64,000 nt of DNA from Polytrichum commune (Eukaryota; Streptophyta; Polytrichopsida; Polytrichales; Polytrichaceae): assembly GCA_950295325.1 (NCBI GenBank), contig OX485806.1, forward strand, positions 7,192,001 through 7,256,000, written 5' to 3'. Within the stretch, counting starts at the first letter, position 1, and every line of letters begins with the position of its first letter. A program made the position numbers and the translations under genes. A model generated the notes under the pieces. That model made no database searches. It was given only the letters and a program-made list of their open reading frames with translations, and was not told where the DNA came from. Below are positions 59,561 to 64,000 of this stretch, piece after piece.

Positions 59561-61896
59561 AGGTAAAATTCAGAGAGGGCGGGGATTTCACTTAAACAGT
59601 GTTCCGACTAAAAAAGTTCAAAAATTAACATGACACCTCACCATTCATATTTCAACTCCTAATTTCCACAAACAAAATGGTACAACAAAACAAATGGCCG
59701 ATTGCAAGCACAAAACAAATTGCCGAGTCCATTGAGGGCTCAGCTCGCACTCCACATGGTGTTTGGGTCCCGCATAAACTATACCCTACCAGCCTTACTT
59801 GTCAGATCCATGATTCGGTCCCGAAAAAAATTATAGCCGATTACTGAAATATGAAAAGTAGTACCTACTGAATGTTCAATGTGGACCACATTGAAATGCA
59901 TAAATTTAAATGCAAACATGTTATGACAAAATTAAGGAAGAGCAGTACCTTGAGCATGAATCTTTTCAACTCGTTGTAGGAAGGGGTGAATTCCTCCGTG
60001 TCACCGCCAAGAACGTCCTCCATTGAGGCGTTGAGAATGAGTTCTTGAATATGGATATCGAGCTCCTCCCCCGATGTCAAAATAGGAATTTGACTCAACT
60101 GCTCATAGGAGGAATCGCGTTTTGTTCCTCTAGAAAATGTTGGAGCATGAGAACCAGATTCATAGGTTGGACTTGGAGCAACGGGACTCTTACCTTCTAG
60201 CTCAGAATGGGGGTTCATCTTTTTTTTCCCCTTCATGGTAGTCTTCTCCAATGATTTTTTAAAGTTTTTCCATCTCTTTCTGTGCGGCTTTCTCCTCTGC
60301 TTCCTTTACTCTAAGCGCCTTCTTCCTATCCTCTTCTAGACGTCGGGATAGGGCCTTTGCCCTCTCATGCTCGTCTTCTATGCCCTGTAAGTCAATCATC
60401 TCAACACCAGATTCTCCAACTGCCTCCCTTGACTTCCAAAGTTCAGTTTCAAAGGAAGGAGTGAAACTAGGAACACAGTCAAGGTACCAACCACCTCCAG
60501 TGAGATGTGAGGTTGACCATGTACGCTGTTGATTTGCTGAGAACATGCACGTGGAGTTAGACCTGTCAAGCCATGCTGAGAGGAATATAGGGAGATCTTC
60601 TTTTGTTATTGTTCCTTTTGCAAGGAGCTCGTACTTGAAATACCTGCGGGAAAGACACAGCTCATCATTAAATACCTTGCAATTGACATAGCTGCCATAT
60701 TAAAAACCAAAACACTATGCCAAATCAGATGTCACTAACTAAGCTTATATCATATAACACTAACTAAGCTTATATCAGATTACCCTCGCATCATATTCCA
60801 CTTATAACACACAAATCTAACCTCATATCGGATTGACCTTAATACAAGCATATTTAGAAATCACATCAGAATGCACTTATAACACACATATCTAGCCTCA
60901 TATCAGAGTACACTTATACCAAGTATAGGTAGATATCAATAGCAACCATGTTTGTAGGTAGTAGAGTTTGAATACCAGAAAATGTGTCTCGGGACCGAGA
61001 CACTCAAACTAGGCCCTGGAATTTCAGAGATTTCTAGGCTTATATGAAACTAGGCCCTAACTAAGCTTATATCAGGTTACCCAAACTAAGGTTATATCAG
61101 ACTCCCCTAACTAAGATTGTATCAGATTTCATTACCTAAGCTAATCTCAGATTGCACTAACCAAGCTTAAACCAGACTACCCTAACTAAGCTTATATCAG
61201 ATGTCACTAACTAAGCTTATATCAGATATCACTAAATAAGCTTATATCAGATTACCCTCACATCATATTACACTTATAACACACAAATCTAACCTCATAT
61301 CGGATTGACCTTAATACAAGCATATCTAGAAATCACATCAGAATGCACTTATAACACACATATCTAGCCTCATATCAGAGTACACTTATACCAAGTATAG
61401 GTAGATATCAATAGCAACCATGTTTGTAGGTAGTAGAGTTTGAATACCAGAAAATGTGTCTCGGGACCGAGACACTCAAACTAGGCCCTGGAATTTCAGA
61501 GATTTCTAGGCTTATATGAAACTAGGCCCTAACTAAGCTTATATCAGGTTACCCAAACTAAGGTTATATCAGACTCCCCTAACTAAGATTATATCAGATT
61601 TCATTACCTAAGCTAATCTCAGATTGCACTAACCAAGCTTAAACCAGACTACCCTAACTAAGCTTATATCAGATGTCACTAACTAAGCTTATATCATATA
61701 TCACTAACTAAGCTTATATCAGATTACCCTCACATCATATTACACTTATAACACACAAATCTAACCTCATATCGGATTGACCTTAATACAAACATATCTA
61801 GAAATCACATCAGAATGCACTTATAACACACATATCTACTATGATTATAGGTAGTAGAGTTTGAATACCAGAAAATGTGTCTCGGGACCGAGAGAC
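59075..61896. repeat. recurrent 20-bp quasi-palindrome in both intron arrays
   Basis: GTGTCTCGGGACCGAGACAC (9-bp inverted arms around GA) occurs at 59075, 60984 and 61456, with one-base variants at 59370 and 61877. It is always followed by TCAAACTMGGCCCTGGAA-like sequence. It is the best-conserved part of the repeat unit. Confidence 0.8.
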
Positions 61897-62350
61897 TCAA
61901 ACTCGGCCCTGGAAAATCAGAAATGTCTAAGCTTAAATCAGATTACCCTTATACCCACAATTGCAAACTAACCTCATATCAGATTGCACTTGTAACCCAC
62001 ATATCTAACCTCACATCAGTTTGACCTTACTACTTGAATATCTAGACATCACATCATATTTCACTGCAAATACACATCTCTACCCTCATATCAGAGTACA
62101 CTTATAAGAAGTACATGTAGATATCAAACATTGCTAACTAACCTTATATGAGATTAAACTTATATCAACCATATATAACCTCATATCAGATTTCACATAT
62201 AACCCTTAATACAACCAAATGTAGAGCACACACCAGATTTCACATATAACACAAATTTCTAACCTCATATCAGATTACCCTAATACCTCAAAGTGCATAC
62301 TAACATCATATGAGAGTACACTTATAACACACATATAGAACTGTAGTATG
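60700..62350. repeat. tandem repeat array in the fifth intron of the methyltransferase-like gene
   Basis: This is the same repeat family as 58610-59560. Two nearly identical 472-bp units run from 60776 and 61248, followed by a partial third that passes at about 61830 into sequence almost identical to 59040-59220 in the other intron. Unit landmarks are ACCTCATATCGGATTGACCT, AAGTATAGGTAGATATCAAT and CTAACTAAGCTTATATCAG. Confidence 0.85.
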
Positions 62351-64000
62351 AAAGGAGAGAACTCACTGAAAGATAACTCTTCGGACAATCAAGTCTGTCC
62401 CGTTAAATCCCTCAAATTCGTGAGTTTTGTTAAAGGCCTCCTGCCCTCGGAAGAATGTGGGAAACGCGTTGTCCCATAATTTCATTCTACAGTCCTCGAT
62501 GTATGCAACCAAGGTCAAGGGCTCGCTGGGTAGTGCAAAGTTGATAGCAAGTTTGTCTTGGCGCAAAGTGTCTTCAAATATAATGGAAGCCTGATCGGAT
62601 ATCTGTATATACAGAGAGTGAATATGAACAAGAATTTGAGCAACATCGATTCATATATTGAAATAACCGTGAAACCAAGAGAAAGACCAATTAATGTAAG
62701 GGATCAAATCAAGTAACACCGAACTAAAGGGTACATAGGGGATTATGTACTCACTCCTTCCCAAAAACATGCCTTGGCTAGGAATGCCTGCAATTTGTCC
62801 TCATTGGTGGGCTTGGTTGGCATTTTGCGAGCCTCACGTGTTGATGAAGAGGAATTGATAATTCCAACCATTTGATTTTACAAGCGGGTGATGCTTTTGC
62901 AGTAGCGATCAACTGCAATTTCTCTAAGTTGAGCTCGGGTGCAATTGAGTTAAGAGTATAGTGACGCGCAATTTGTGACCCATAGAGCAATATATTAAGA
63001 TCATGGAGATTAATGAATTACTTGAAAAATGTAGAATGGGTTTTAAAGTAGTGGACATACCTCCCGAAGCCATCCATCTGTCAAGTCTGGGTTTGCCACA
63101 CAAACTAGTTTTGACATTTTCTTATGAAGTGCCTCGGCTCTCTTTGAAGCAGCGACCTTCATGGCGGCTGTTTTTTCAGCAGCAGACACCTCTCCATCCG
63201 TTTGCTCAAGAAGTTGACGAACGCCTTCATCTGCAGCAAGTGCCAGTTCGTGCTGGAAAGGGATTACTATAGTTAGTTTGTAATCAAACAACTGCGACAA
63301 AAAGGTGTTATGAAAGCACATAAAGAAACAAAAACATTCAAACATCAATTATAAGTACCAAATGTTGAAAGGGATTAGATATAAGAGTAATCACATCATC
63401 AAGCATCAACATTACATCATACCTGGAAGATGAAGCTCGTGAATACATGTAGATTTAATGAATACCATGTCTTCTTTGAAGTTTGAGATTTCTTGCACCT
63501 TTCAATATCAGAGGGAGTCAAAATGTCTTGGTACTGTTCGAGCGGCATAAGTCCATACTTCTGCACCCTAAATAGAGTGTGAACTGTGTTTGTCTTCACG
63601 TGAGAGTCTTCCGTATGTCTACAAGTAACAATCATATATTAAATACAAGAACAACATAATATATGTACATAGATGAAAACCTCAAAAAATGGACTTAGAA
63701 AACTTACTTGTTGATATTATGCATAACTTGCATAACAATACCAATTTTTCCCTTGGTGTCAAGGAGGATGCTATCCACCAAAAAATGCCAGGACTCTTCT
63801 GTTTTGTGAAGTCGTTCAATATGGTTCAACCAAGCCTGCCGCCTATGGTTCCCGTCACAAACAAAGAACATCAAATTCGTAAAACCGGCTAACTCTGGAA
63901 CGGACAGAAGAAAGGAGTTGAATTGTTCATTTTTGGCACTCCAAATAGGACCCCACGATGTCTTATCAGCCTCAGTAACCTCATGTGTTTTCCCTTCTTC

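Larger units (their letters stand above)
57055..64000 (-). pseudogene. ParB-like / beta-class DNA-amino-methyltransferase-like gene, ten exons, frameshifted, 5' incomplete
   Basis: Exons (minus strand): 63708-64000 (open at edge), 63423-63618, 63061-63252, 62755-~62995, 62367-62602, 59949-60643, 58191-58538, 57759-58032, 57441-57649, 57055-57343. Nearly all joins use GT-AG and match in phase; the acceptor of the fourth exon was not found. The first exon has FFVCDGNHRRQAWLNHI, resembling the ParB/Srx DGxHR motif. The sixth has a Lys/Glu-rich coiled coil. The seventh has DLILADIPEG (methyltransferase motif IV place) and GAIILFHPF. The eighth and ninth have RGPREKSVLLMQMLIEACSS, WDIILDCTAATG (motif I place) and HRHIAALEADVDIF. 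Order IV before I fits beta-class N6A/N4C enzymes. One-base frame changes lie near 62870, 60258 and 57575. DIPEG instead of DPPY makes activity doubtful. Function is inferred from motifs only. Confidence 0.7.

Noticed and set aside
58610..62350. CRISPR-like array
   Set aside because: Repeats are imperfect, contiguous and intronic, without uniform spacers, and the genome is eukaryotic.
1..64000. tRNA, rRNA or other structured RNA genes
   Set aside because: No recognisable A/B box pairs with cloverleaf or rRNA segments were seen by eye; a tRNAscan or Rfam search would be needed to exclude them.

Overview
The window looks like nuclear DNA of a green plant or a streptophyte alga. It is gene-poor and repeat-rich. 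Genes are split by short GT-AG introns. Two proteins are typical of plastid-bearing plants: a stearoyl-ACP desaturase with a transit peptide and a plastid-type GrpE. Alongside them are genes and transposons that are unusual for seed plants: a PLD3-type HKD hydrolase, a FunK1-like kinase, piggyBac and Tigger/pogo relics, and a ParB-like/methyltransferase gene. A charophyte such as Chara, or another early-diverging plant, would fit. This is inference from gene content, not an identification.

Layout. 1-1.1 kb: last exon of a PLD3-like gene (+). 1.9-18.6 kb: no recognisable intact gene. This stretch holds a Ty1/copia relic, a Tc1/mariner relic, several short inverted-repeat elements and a diverged tandem array of ~260-bp units. 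19.2-26 kb: a tandem array at the likely 5' end of, and then the exons of, a FunK1-like kinase gene (+). 27.4-30.2 kb: direct duplications. 30.3-31.3 kb: single-exon plastid GrpE (-), whose upstream region is duplicated. 33.1-34.6 kb: defective Tigger-like element. 37.6-39.5 kb: three-exon acyl-ACP desaturase (-), with a GC-rich block and a tandem array upstream. 42-48 kb: small DNA transposons, two of them with TTA target duplications. 51-55.5 kb: a second Tigger-like copy apparently sitting inside a piggyBac relic, then a LINE 3' end with RNase H. 57-64 kb: a ten-exon gene (-), open at the right edge, encoding a DGNHR (ParB-like) N-terminal region and a C-terminal beta-class DNA-amino-methyltransferase-like region. 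It is broken by three one-base frame changes, and two of its introns are filled with the same tandem repeat.

The two best-supported genes both act in the plastid: GrpE as nucleotide exchange factor for plastid Hsp70, and the desaturase in fatty-acid synthesis. No operon-like logic links the genes. The most unusual item is the ParB-like/methyltransferase gene at the right end. The second is a FunK1-like kinase lacking the canonical active-site lysine.
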